DNA of 21,952 bases from DASVVT01 sp036386415 (GTDB taxonomy: Bacteria > Acidobacteriota > Blastocatellia > Pyrinomonadales > Pyrinomonadaceae), in the NCBI GenBank assembly GCA_036386415.1, contig DASVVT010000047.1, positions 1 through 21,952 on the forward strand, given 5' to 3'. Positions 1-7,882 of this stretch are shown piece by piece (positions within the stretch are counted from its first letter, which is position 1; each line of letters opens with the position of its first letter). The notes under the pieces were generated by a model, which worked only from the letters and a program-made list of their open reading frames with translations, did no database searches and had not been told where the DNA came from. The position numbers and the translations under genes are program-made.

Positions 1-1
1 G

Positions 2-70
2 AATCTGAAATCTGAGTGCTGAGACTACAAATCTTTTAAATCCGCAATCCGAAATCCGCATTCCGCAATC
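2..70. repeat. Tandem 7-bp repeats ahead of the ligase gene
   Basis: Two units of AATCTGA lie at 2-8 and 9-15. Four further units lie at 39-45 (AATCCGC), 46-52 (AATCCGA), 53-59 (AATCCGC) and 60-66 (ATTCCGC), with a partial unit to 70. The array stops one base before the first possible start codon of the ligase gene. Only one arm of any inverted repeat is visible because the window begins here. The 7-bp period matches the palindromic arrays elsewhere in the window, with a different unit sequence. Confidence 0.75.
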
Positions 71-79
71 TTGTGTCCT

Positions 80-1450
80 ATGGCTCATGATAAACAGGCG
101 AGGCAAGGGGTCTTTCCTCTTTTAACCGACGCGGTCTCGAAGTCCTCCGCGCCGCTCTTTGTCGAAAACCTGCGGCGCGGCGCAAAACCTGCATCCGAGT
201 GGATGTGCGGCGTCGAGTTCGAGGTGTTCGGCTACGACATGCGGCGCGGATTCGAGCGCATCGACGCCGCGCAGGTGCAAAGGGTGCTCGCCGGTTTCGC
301 CCCTTCCTCGAATGATCTGGTCTATGAGGGGAACCTCCTCATCGAAGTGAACGCCGGACAGATGAACCGTTTGACGGTCGAGCCCGGCGGGCAGGTGGAG
401 TTTTCAGGCGCGCCGCGTCGCAGCCTACACGATGTCGAGCGGGAAATCAGGCGTTATCTGGCGCGCCTGCATGAGATCGCCGAAGGTCACGGCTTCGTCT
501 TTCTGGCCGCAGGCTTTGATCCGCTGCGCACACTGGACGAGCAGTGCTGGTTTCCCAAGCTACGCTACGATGTGATGCGCCCTTACCTTGCCTCGCGCGG
601 CGCGCGCGCCTGGGACATGATGACGCGCACCTGCGCCGTGCAAACCAATCTCGACTACGATTCAGCCGAAGACCTCCGCAAAAAATTTCTCCTCGGCAAT
701 CGCCTCGCGCCCATCGTCACGGCCATCTTCGCCAACTCACCCTTCGAGGAGGGACGCCCGTCCGCGTACAAATCTACGCGCGCTGCCGCCTGGCTTCAGA
801 CGGACGATGACCGCGCAGGGGCTTCGCCGACGGCGCTCGAAGACGATTTTTCGCCCGAAAAGTTTGTCGCCTATGCGATGGACGTGCCGATGATCTTCGC
901 GCAGCGTGACGGGCGTTATCTGCGTGCCCCGGCGGGCATGAAGTTCGGCGACTTTCTCGAACGAGGCTGTGATGACATTCAGCCGGTCTTCGGAGACTGG
1001 GCTGATCACCTGACGACGCTCTTCACGGACGCGCGTCTCAAGCAGCACATCGAGATGCGCAGCGCAGACAGCGGCAGTCCGGCTCTGGTCTTGGCCTTGC
1101 AGGCGCTATGGAAAGGTCTGATGTACGACCGCGCGTCGCTCGACGAAGCATTACATCTGGCTCCAAAGCTTAATCGTGAAGAGATGCGTGGGCTCGAAGA
1201 GCAGGTGGCGCGCGATGGATTGGCGGCGCGCTATGCGGGCACGAGCGTCCTGGGTCTGGCGAAAGAATCGGTCGCACTCGCCGCCGAAGGGATCAGACGC
1301 CTCGCGCCTGATGAGCTGAAGTATCTGGACATCTTGCGCGAGCAGGTCATTGAAGACGAAGTTTGTCCGGCAGACATTCTGCTTCGCAACTGGCACGGCT
1401 CCTGGCATGGCTCGATGGAGCGCGCCGCCCAGTATCTGCGTATAGCTTAG
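80..1450 (+). CDS. Glutamate-cysteine ligase, plant/GCS2 type
   Basis: Predicted to join glutamate and cysteine to gamma-glutamylcysteine in an ATP-dependent cytosolic reaction, the first step towards glutathione, or the EgtA step in ergothioneine makers. Family-typical stretches are visible: GVEFEVFGYD (about residues 44-53), the glycine-rich EPGGQVEFSG near 101, WFPKLRYDVM near 157 and TCAVQTNLDY near 184. The length of 456 aa fits plant-type ligases. I place the start at the ATG at 80; an in-frame TTG at 71 would add three residues, and neither has a clear Shine-Dalgarno site. It lies 58 bp upstream of an ABC transporter on the same strand, so the three genes probably share a transcript. 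No gshB or other egt gene is in the window, so the end product is unknown. Family call is firm; exact physiological product is inference. Confidence 0.88.
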   Translation: MAHDKQARQGVFPLLTDAVSKSSAPLFVENLRRGAKPASEWMCGVEFEVFGYDMRRGFERIDAAQVQRVLAGFAPSSNDLVYEGNLLIEVNAGQMNRLTVEPGGQVEFSGAPRRSLHDVEREIRRYLARLHEIAEGHGFVFLAAGFDPLRTLDEQCWFPKLRYDVMRPYLASRGARAWDMMTRTCAVQTNLDYDSAEDLRKKFLLGNRLAPIVTAIFANSPFEEGRPSAYKSTRAAAWLQTDDDRAGASPTALEDDFSPEKFVAYAMDVPMIFAQRDGRYLRAPAGMKFGDFLERGCDDIQPVFGDWADHLTTLFTDARLKQHIEMRSADSGSPALVLALQALWKGLMYDRASLDEALHLAPKLNREEMRGLEEQVARDGLAARYAGTSVLGLAKESVALAAEGIRRLAPDELKYLDILREQVIEDEVCPADILLRNWHGSWHGSMERAAQYLRIA

Positions 1451-1460
1451 CTTTTCTGTA

Positions 1461-1496
1461 CCGAGTTTATTCGGCATTCTTGCGGCTCTGCCGCAA
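1461..1496 (+). other. Two small hairpins between ligase and ABC ATPase genes
   Basis: CCGA (1461-1464) can pair with TCGG (1471-1474), and TTGCGG (1480-1485) with CCGCAA (1491-1496) around a 5-nt loop. There is no T-run after the second stem, so it is not a convincing terminator. It could stabilise or attenuate the polycistronic message, or be chance in GC-rich DNA. Confidence 0.3.
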
Positions 1497-1508
1497 CCTT
1501 TAGCGCGT

Positions 1509-2299
1509 ATGGTCGCCTCAAAGAATGATGCTCTTCCCGTAGAGTTTCGCCACGTCAGCTATAGCGTGCCGGGCGTGGCCGCGCCGATCATTTCCGATCT
1601 CAACTTGAAGATTGAACGCAGCGAGACGCTCGTGCTGCTGGGCGAATCCGGCTGCGGAAAGACGACGACGCTCAAGCTCGTCAACCGTCTCCTGCTGCCG
1701 ACTGAGGGCGAAGTGCTCGTTGAAGGCAGGACGACCGACCAGTGGGATGCGATTCGTTTGCGGCGGCAGACGGGTTACGTGATTCAGGAGGCGGGACTGT
1801 TTCCGCATTTCACGGTCGAGCGCAACGTCGCGCTCGTCCCTGCGCTGGAAGGATGGGAAGCGGGGCGCGTGCGCGAGCGTGTGCGCGAGTTGTTGGAGTT
1901 GGTCGGTCTCGACCCGCAGAAGTTTGCCAGCCGCTACCCGCGCGACCTGTCCGGCGGGCAGCGTCAGCGCGTCGGCGTGGCGCGCGCCCTGGCCGCAGAG
2001 CCGCCCCTGCTCCTTCTGGATGAGCCTTTCGGCGCGCTCGACCCGCTGACGCGCGCCGCGCTGCAAAAGGAGTTTGCGGAGCTGAGTCGGCGTCTGGGCA
2101 AGACCGTCATCTTCGTAACACATGATGTGCGCGAGGCTCTGCTGCTCGCCTCACGCATCGGCCTGATGCACGCCGGGCGTCTCGTTCTGATGGAGACGCC
2201 CGCGGGTTTCCTGCGCTCACAGGAACCGCACGCGCGTGCTTACATAGAGACCTTGCGGCTGGATGAAGAGTTGAGCGCTTCTCTGACGAGGAGAAGCGT

Positions 2300-2303
<4 letters not shown>
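1509..2303 (+). CDS. ABC transporter ATPase, OpuCA/EgtV-like
   Basis: Nucleotide-binding subunit of an ABC importer. The motifs are in order: Walker A GESGCGKT (45-52), Q-loop glutamine Q93, signature LSGGQ (147-151), Walker B LLLLDE (167-172), D-loop residue D178 and switch histidine H205 in VTHD. It belongs by sequence style to the quaternary-amine/ProV-OpuCA branch. At 264 aa it ends soon after the ATPase fold and lacks the C-terminal CBS pair that osmosensing ProV/OpuA ATPases carry, so direct ionic-strength gating is unlikely. Its stop overlaps the next gene's start by ATGA (2300-2303), implying translational coupling to the permease-binding protein fusion. There is no strong Shine-Dalgarno site before the ATG at 1509. 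Substrate is not fixed by this subunit; see the next gene. Confidence 0.93.
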
Positions 2304-3886
<1,583 letters not shown>

Positions 3887-3982
3887 AGATGCTGAACAAA
3901 GTCAACTGTTCTTCCTTAACCCCAGACCTCTAACCCCTATCCCGTCACCCTGTGTTATGCTTCCGCCATACAAATCAGAGAG

Positions 3983-4279
3983 ATGGGCGGGCAGAGGGTT
4001 ATGACGGCATCGAAGTATGAGATGGAGATTGCGACCGGAAGGCGCGCGACCGATGGGCATGTGCGCGTCTCCCTCTTCGCGGGTCAACTGTTGGCTCTGA
4101 GTCTGGAGGGGCACGGCGAGCGAGCGCCGACATTGCTGCTCACGCTGGAACAGGCGCGTTCGCTTCAGAGCGCACTGGCGAAATTGATCCCGCTGGCCGA
4201 AGGTTTCGAGCCGCCGGAGGCGAGCGCCAACTTGCACGCGTGGCCGGAGATGGAGCGCAGGAAGACCAGCGAGCTTTGA
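3983..4279 (+). CDS. Small hypothetical protein (98 aa)
   Basis: I do not recognise this protein. It has a soluble, beta-then-helix look: a stretch TGRRATDGHVRVSLFAGQLL followed by a helix LLLTLEQARSLQSALAKLIP, a pattern common in small uncharacterised proteins. No signal peptide or membrane segment is seen. The start is ambiguous: the ATG at 3983 directly follows GAGAG with almost no spacing, and an in-frame ATG at 4001 is preceded by AGAGGG with short spacing. An extended -10-like TGTTATGCT lies at 3953-3961, without a good -35. It is 96 bp after the transporter gene and may have its own promoter. It ends at a hairpin shared with the convergent gene. Confidence 0.6.
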   Translation: MGGQRVMTASKYEMEIATGRRATDGHVRVSLFAGQLLALSLEGHGERAPTLLLTLEQARSLQSALAKLIPLAEGFEPPEASANLHAWPEMERRKTSEL

Positions 4280-4287
4280 TGGATGAA

Positions 4288-4324
4288 AGGGAGCGCGCCC
4301 TCCGGGTTTCGGGGCACGCTCCCT
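4288..4324. terminator. Hairpin between convergent genes
   Basis: AGGGAGCG (4288-4295) pairs perfectly with CGCTCCCT (4317-4324). After one mismatch the stem continues GCCC (4297-4300) with GGGC (4312-4315), leaving an 11-nt loop. It sits between the stop codons of two genes facing each other, where a bidirectional terminator is expected. No long T-run follows on either strand, so termination is inferred from stem strength and position. Confidence 0.6.
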
Positions 4325-4354
4325 CGCCTGTCTGATTGAGCTTTGATGAAGATT

Positions 4355-4759
4355 CTATTTCTTGCGCACCAAGGTGACACGCACGGGTTCTCCGACCGAG
4401 TTGGTGGCGACATCCAGCTTCTGCGTTTGATAGCCCTTGGCTTTGATCGTCAGCTTGAGCGTGCCCATGTGAATGGGAGGCAGGACGGCGACGCCTTTGG
4501 CGTCCGTCCAGTTCCAGGACTCACAGAAATAGCCGTCCGAGCGCGTCGATCCGAGTCTGGCGTAAGCGCCCTTGACTGGTTGGCCGCTCTCGTCCACGAC
4601 GCGCAGGTCCAGACGGCCAACGCCGTTGGGTTCTCTCGGCGCTTGTCCCATGTTGGGCGTCCCTGTGTCGGCGGTGGCCTGCGTCGCGCCGGTGTCCTGG
4701 GCCAGGCTGAGGCTAAAGGCGGCGGCGATAATGAGTGCTGCGATAGATAGTTTGCGCAT
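4355..4759 (-). CDS. Secreted protein with carboxypeptidase-regulatory-like domain
   Basis: A 134-aa exported protein. Residues 1-20 (MRKLSIAALIIAAAFSLSLA) are a clear Sec signal peptide. A short Thr/Ala/Pro-rich linker follows, then one Ig-like beta-sandwich of the CarboxypepD_reg type at about 46-132. Its hallmark strands are LDLRVVDESGQPVKGAYARL, a middle TDAKGVAVLPPI and the final VRVTLVRKK. In Acidobacteriota such domains often stand alone or precede TonB-dependent receptors; no receptor follows here. AAGGAG lies about 12 nt before the ATG. The gene is divergent from the amidohydrolase (223-bp gap) and convergent with the small hypothetical gene. Ligand or partner is unknown. Confidence 0.8.
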   Translation of the reverse strand: MRKLSIAALIIAAAFSLSLAQDTGATQATADTGTPNMGQAPREPNGVGRLDLRVVDESGQPVKGAYARLGSTRSDGYFCESWNWTDAKGVAVLPPIHMGTLKLTIKAKGYQTQKLDVATNSVGEPVRVTLVRKK

Positions 4760-4878
4760 TTCTTTCTTGAACTCCTTGTCGGGAAATTAGAGACTATGGT
4801 ACTGCGTGGATACCTCTTGTCGTTCTAATTGCCTTGATAATTGAAAGCTTTTGAGTGGCCGTGTCTTTGGCGTATGGC

Positions 4879-4978
4879 GCGACCCTGCCGGTCGCCCAAG
4901 CACAGATTATACTGTCATCCCGTAGGATTTGAAAGATTAAAGTTGCCGAGAGTCCCTCATCACAATCCGAAGGAGAGG
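4879..4978 (+). promoter_or_regulatory. Divergent intergenic region with hairpin, -10-like site and strong RBS
   Basis: The 222-bp gap between the divergent genes holds a perfect 6-bp stem, GCGACC (4879-4884) with GGTCGC (4890-4895). It also holds a -10-like TATACT (4908-4913) without a good -35 at standard spacing, and a strong Shine-Dalgarno site AGGAGAGG (4971-4978) before the ATG at 4982. The ribosome site is the firm element and decides the start of the amidohydrolase; the promoter is only a suggestion. Confidence 0.45.
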
Positions 4979-4981
4979 AAA

Positions 4982-6316
4982 ATGAGAAAAACGTTGGTGT
5001 CCTTGCTCTTGGTCTTCTCGCTCTGTCAGGGTTTTATCTTCGCGCAGGTCGGCGCACGCAGTAGTAGTAGTAGTAGCAATTCCCTCGTATTGATCAAAGC
5101 CGGACGGCTCCTGGACGTACGCGCGGGACGCGTCCTCGAAAATCAGGGAATTCTGATCGAGAATGATCGCATCAAGTCGGTCGGCCCGCTCGACAGCCGT
5201 CTGGCGCTGATCAATCCGGCGGCGCGCATCATAGACCTTTCAAACGCGACAGTCCTGCCCGGCCTCGCCGATTGTCACACCCACGTTCTGTTGCAGGGCG
5301 ACATCACAGCCGAAGAGTATGACGAGCAGCTCTTGAAGGAATCCATTCCCTATCGCACCATTCGCGCCACTATGGCTGCGCGCACGGCGCTCTGGAACGG
5401 TTTTACGACCATTCGTGATGTCGAAACAGAGGGCGCGATGTATGCGGATGTTGACGTGAAGACGGCTATTAATCGCGGCGTCATCCCGGGGCCGCGTATG
5501 TTCGTCTCCACACGCGCATTCTCGGCCACGGGCATGTACCCGCTCTCGGGATACTCGTGGGAATTACGGATGCCGGAGGGCGTGCAGATCATAGACGGCG
5601 CGGACAACATACGTCGCGCCGTGCGCGAGCAGGTCAAGTACGGCGCAGACTGGATCAAGTTCTACTGCGACCGTCGCTACTTCATGAAAGACGGCGCGCT
5701 CCATTCGTGGGTCAACTTCACGATGGATGAGATGAAGGCGATGGTGGACGAGTCGCACAGGCTGGGGCGGCGCGTCGCCGCGCACGCGATGGGACGCGAA
5801 GGCATTGATGCCGCGCTCAAAGTCGGCGTCGATTCCATAGAGCACGGCTACGGTCTCGACGAAGAGTTGATGGATCGCATGTTGCGACAGGGAACCTACT
5901 GGTGTCCGACGATCTACGTCGGCGTCTACGTCGCAGAAGGGCGGGCCAAGGCGGGCGCTCCCATCTGGCTGACGATGCGCGACCTGGAGGCCAAAGCTTT
6001 CGGCATCGCCGTTCGCAAAGGTGTCAAGATCGCCTACGGCACGGACGCGGGCGGTTATGCATGGACGGAGAATCAGGCGAAGGAGTTCGCCTACATGGTG
6101 CGCTACGGCATGACGCCGATGCAGGCCATTCAATCTGCGACCACGGTCGCCGCAGAGCTTCTGGAGAGGACGAACGATCTGGGCGCGATTGAGCCCGGAA
6201 AATACGCGGACATCGTGGCCGTCGCGGGCGACCCCACGCGCGATGTGACGGAGCTTGAGCGCGTGCGCTTCGTGATGAAGGGCGGCGAGGTCTTTCGCAA
6301 CGAGATAGGTCGCTGA
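4982..6316 (+). CDS. Exported metal-dependent amidohydrolase, imidazolonepropionase-like
   Basis: A 444-aa hydrolase of the amidohydrolase superfamily, predicted to cleave a C-N bond in the periplasm or outside the cell. Residues 1-22 are a Sec signal peptide ending FAQ. The metal-site residues are present: H99 and H101 in DCHTH, K226 in DWIKFY as the likely carboxylated lysine, H268 in AHAMG, H288 in SIEHGYG and D355 in GTDAG. C-terminal AIEPGKYADIVAV is typical of the imidazolonepropionase-like/Xaa-Pro dipeptidase branch. I chose the ATG at 4982 because it has AGGAGAGG four nt upstream and starts a signal peptide; a longer frame open to 4841 has neither. A run of six serines (27-32), mostly from five AGT codons, follows the signal peptide. 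Substrate is unknown; peptide-derived or cyclic amides are possible. Confidence 0.88.
   Translation: MRKTLVSLLLVFSLCQGFIFAQVGARSSSSSSNSLVLIKAGRLLDVRAGRVLENQGILIENDRIKSVGPLDSRLALINPAARIIDLSNATVLPGLADCHTHVLLQGDITAEEYDEQLLKESIPYRTIRATMAARTALWNGFTTIRDVETEGAMYADVDVKTAINRGVIPGPRMFVSTRAFSATGMYPLSGYSWELRMPEGVQIIDGADNIRRAVREQVKYGADWIKFYCDRRYFMKDGALHSWVNFTMDEMKAMVDESHRLGRRVAAHAMGREGIDAALKVGVDSIEHGYGLDEELMDRMLRQGTYWCPTIYVGVYVAEGRAKAGAPIWLTMRDLEAKAFGIAVRKGVKIAYGTDAGGYAWTENQAKEFAYMVRYGMTPMQAIQSATTVAAELLERTNDLGAIEPGKYADIVAVAGDPTRDVTELERVRFVMKGGEVFRNEIGR
5060..5077 (+). repeat. AGT trinucleotide run encoding polyserine
   Basis: Five AGT codons plus AGC encode Ser27-Ser32 of the amidohydrolase, just after the signal peptide. 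Slippage here would change linker length in steps of one serine without a frameshift. Confidence 0.7.
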
Positions 6317-6411
6317 GCGCCGAACAAATCCGCCGCCTGCTCCGTATGATTTGAGCGAAACCCTGGCAGCCTGTGAGATTGGAGCACGCATCCAAAGAGC
6401 CATTCTACTTG

Positions 6412-6417
6412 AAGGAG
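6412..6417 (+). promoter_or_regulatory. RBS that fixes a TTG start
   Basis: AAGGAG ends 8 nt before the TTG at 6426. No comparable site precedes the upstream TTG at 6351, so this site argues for a start at 6426. Confidence 0.6.
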
Positions 6418-6425
6418 CAAAGCTT

Positions 6426-7286
6426 TTGAGTTCTCCTGAGCTTTACGCGGATTCCTCTCGTGTCGAGCATGGAGCGGGTCGCCGCGTTGCCGTCACGTTT
6501 GCGGTGTCAGCTCTGCTAATCGCGTGCGCGCTTGGGCTGACGGCTCTCTTTAGCAAATCCCACAGGCAGAAACAGCTCCACACCAGCACACATGGTGCTA
6601 CGGCCACAGAGTCTTCAAACGAAGCGTCGCCCTCCAATGCTCAAGCCTGGACGATACGCGGCGCACTCACTGAAGCCTGCACCTGCTCCGTGCCCTGCAC
6701 CTGCAACTTCGGACAGGGGCCGTCGCCGCACAATTACTGCTACCCCTTCTATTCCTACGACATTCGCCAGGGAAAATACGGCGCCGCCTCGGTCGATGGT
6801 CTACACTTCGGGGCGACCGATCTCAAAGGACGGCGCACGATCTTCATAGACGAGCGCGCCGTAGATGCGCAGCGTGAGGCGCTGCGCGTGATCGCCGCGC
6901 GCGTCATAGAGCGCCTCTCCGTTGAAGAGGCGGAAAAGAGGGGCAAGGAGGTTGACCCCAACGTGCGCTATACAGCCGTCAAGCAGGAGTATGACGCGCG
7001 CCACAATCATCTGTGGGTCGCGGGCTTAGGCGAATTTTCTGCCGACTACATCATGGGGCTGGACAAATCCCAGCCGCTCGTCGTGCGCAACAATACGACC
7101 TGGCGCATACGCGACGCGATCAAAGCCAAGACCAGCCTCTATCGCGTCAAGGTCGGCCCCGATGCGATTGATACGAAAGATACCAACAGCAATCAGGGTG
7201 AGTTCGAGTACACGGAGAAGACGGATTTCGGATCGCCCGCACGCTGGAACTGCGGCGCATGTAATGCAGTAGACAGTAAACAGTAG
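6426..7286 (+). CDS. Membrane-anchored DUF1326-like cysteine protein
   Basis: A 286-aa protein of unknown function. From the TTG at 6426 it has a short cytosolic tail, one membrane segment at about 20-42 (VAVTFAVSALLIACALGLTA) and a Ser/Thr-rich linker. The outer domain then opens with WTIRGALTEACTCSVPCTCN and continues to an NYCYPFYSY stretch, which resembles DUF1326 proteins. At least five cysteines cluster here, and a further pair, CGAC, lies near the C-terminus, suggesting metal binding or disulfides. An upstream TTG at 6351 would add 25 residues but lacks a ribosome site. The last codons (AVDSKQ) and the TAG stop come from the 7-bp repeat array beginning at 7267. It is 109 bp after the amidohydrolase and probably shares its transcript. 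Confidence 0.75.
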   Translation: MSSPELYADSSRVEHGAGRRVAVTFAVSALLIACALGLTALFSKSHRQKQLHTSTHGATATESSNEASPSNAQAWTIRGALTEACTCSVPCTCNFGQGPSPHNYCYPFYSYDIRQGKYGAASVDGLHFGATDLKGRRTIFIDERAVDAQREALRVIAARVIERLSVEEAEKRGKEVDPNVRYTAVKQEYDARHNHLWVAGLGEFSADYIMGLDKSQPLVVRNNTTWRIRDAIKAKTSLYRVKVGPDAIDTKDTNSNQGEFEYTEKTDFGSPARWNCGACNAVDSKQ

Positions 7287-7376
7287 TCAGTAGTCAGTAG
7301 AAAAAGAAAGAGTGTCGCGCTAACATCAACCGGATTTTCTGTTCTACTGGCTACTGACTACTGACTACTGTCTACT
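7267..7376. repeat. Palindromic 7-mer array, CAGTAGT type
   Basis: The left arm at 7267-7300 has five units of CAGTAGN (one is CAGTAAA). The right arm at 7344-7376 has about five units of CTACTGN in inverted orientation. The 43-nt centre starts AAAAAGAAAG. The left arm overlaps the end of the DUF1326-like gene. The right arm ends two bases before the Shine-Dalgarno site of the next gene, so in RNA the structure would sit in the intergenic leader. Confidence 0.9.
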
Positions 7377-7386
7377 CGGAGGAATT

Positions 7387-7662
7387 ATGGGGTTAATTGA
7401 TTTAATCATCCTGCTTCTCGTGGCGGGATTGTGCGGTGCGCTGGGGCAGGCCATCACAGGCTACTCGCGCGGCGGGTGTCTCGTCTCCATCGCACTCGGT
7501 TTTATCGGCGCGATTATAGGGATGTGGATTGCGCGCAAGATGGGTTTGCCGGAGCTGTTTTCGATTGATATCGACGGGACGAAATTTCCGATCATCTGGT
7601 CGATCATCGGCTCGGCGCTGTTTGTCGCTATTATTAGCTTGCTGACACGCAATCGACTCTAA
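7387..7662 (+). CDS. GlsB/YeaQ/YmgE family membrane protein
   Basis: A 91-aa integral membrane protein with three hydrophobic segments: about 3-20 (LIDLIILLLVAGLCGALG), 30-48 (CLVSIALGFIGAIIGMWIA) and 69-87 (IIWSIIGSALFVAIISLL). The glycine-rich GFIGAIIGMWIAR is the family's hallmark (transglycosylase-associated protein family). Members are linked to envelope stress but have no agreed biochemical role. A near-ideal Shine-Dalgarno site, GGAGGA, lies at 7378-7383, immediately after the upstream palindrome. A second palindrome of a different 7-mer follows four bases after its stop. Confidence 0.9.
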   Translation: MGLIDLIILLLVAGLCGALGQAITGYSRGGCLVSIALGFIGAIIGMWIARKMGLPELFSIDIDGTKFPIIWSIIGSALFVAIISLLTRNRL

Positions 7663-7665
7663 ACG

Positions 7666-7740
7666 AAGGGATGAGGGATGAGGGATGAATGAAAGAAAGA
7701 TGGGTTCTTGTTTTATTTCATCCCTCATCCCTCATCCCTT
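7666..7740. repeat. Perfect palindromic 7-mer array, AGGGATG type
   Basis: Three perfect AGGGATG units (7667-7687) face three perfect CATCCCT units (7719-7739). With flanking pairs the perfect stem is 24 bp (7666-7689 with 7717-7740). The 27-nt centre contains GAAAGAAAG. It directly follows the GlsB-like gene and could end its transcript, although no T-run follows on the + strand. Confidence 0.9.
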
Positions 7741-7882
7741 GCTCTTCGTTCTGCGCATCGGTTACACTCGCGCGAAAGTTCACCGGCTCTCTCTGTGTCT
7801 GTTTTTGATGTGGAATGGGGAACGCGCCCGAAGCCCCTGCGCGGCATGGGACAGCGCTCGCTCGATAGCTTTCTTTTGCTTT

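Noticed and set aside
4841..4981. 47-residue extension of the amidohydrolase
   Set aside because: It has no ribosome site and would bury the signal peptide that begins at the ATG at 4982 behind a good AGGAGAGG.
7267..7376. CRISPR array
   Set aside because: Units are 7 bp, directly adjacent with no unique spacers, and arranged as an inverted pair; no cas genes are present.
7685..7882. N-terminal extension of the FAD oxidoreductase frame
   Set aside because: The first codons lie in the AGGGATG palindrome and the following residues show no domain character; the ATG at 7883 is a more natural start.
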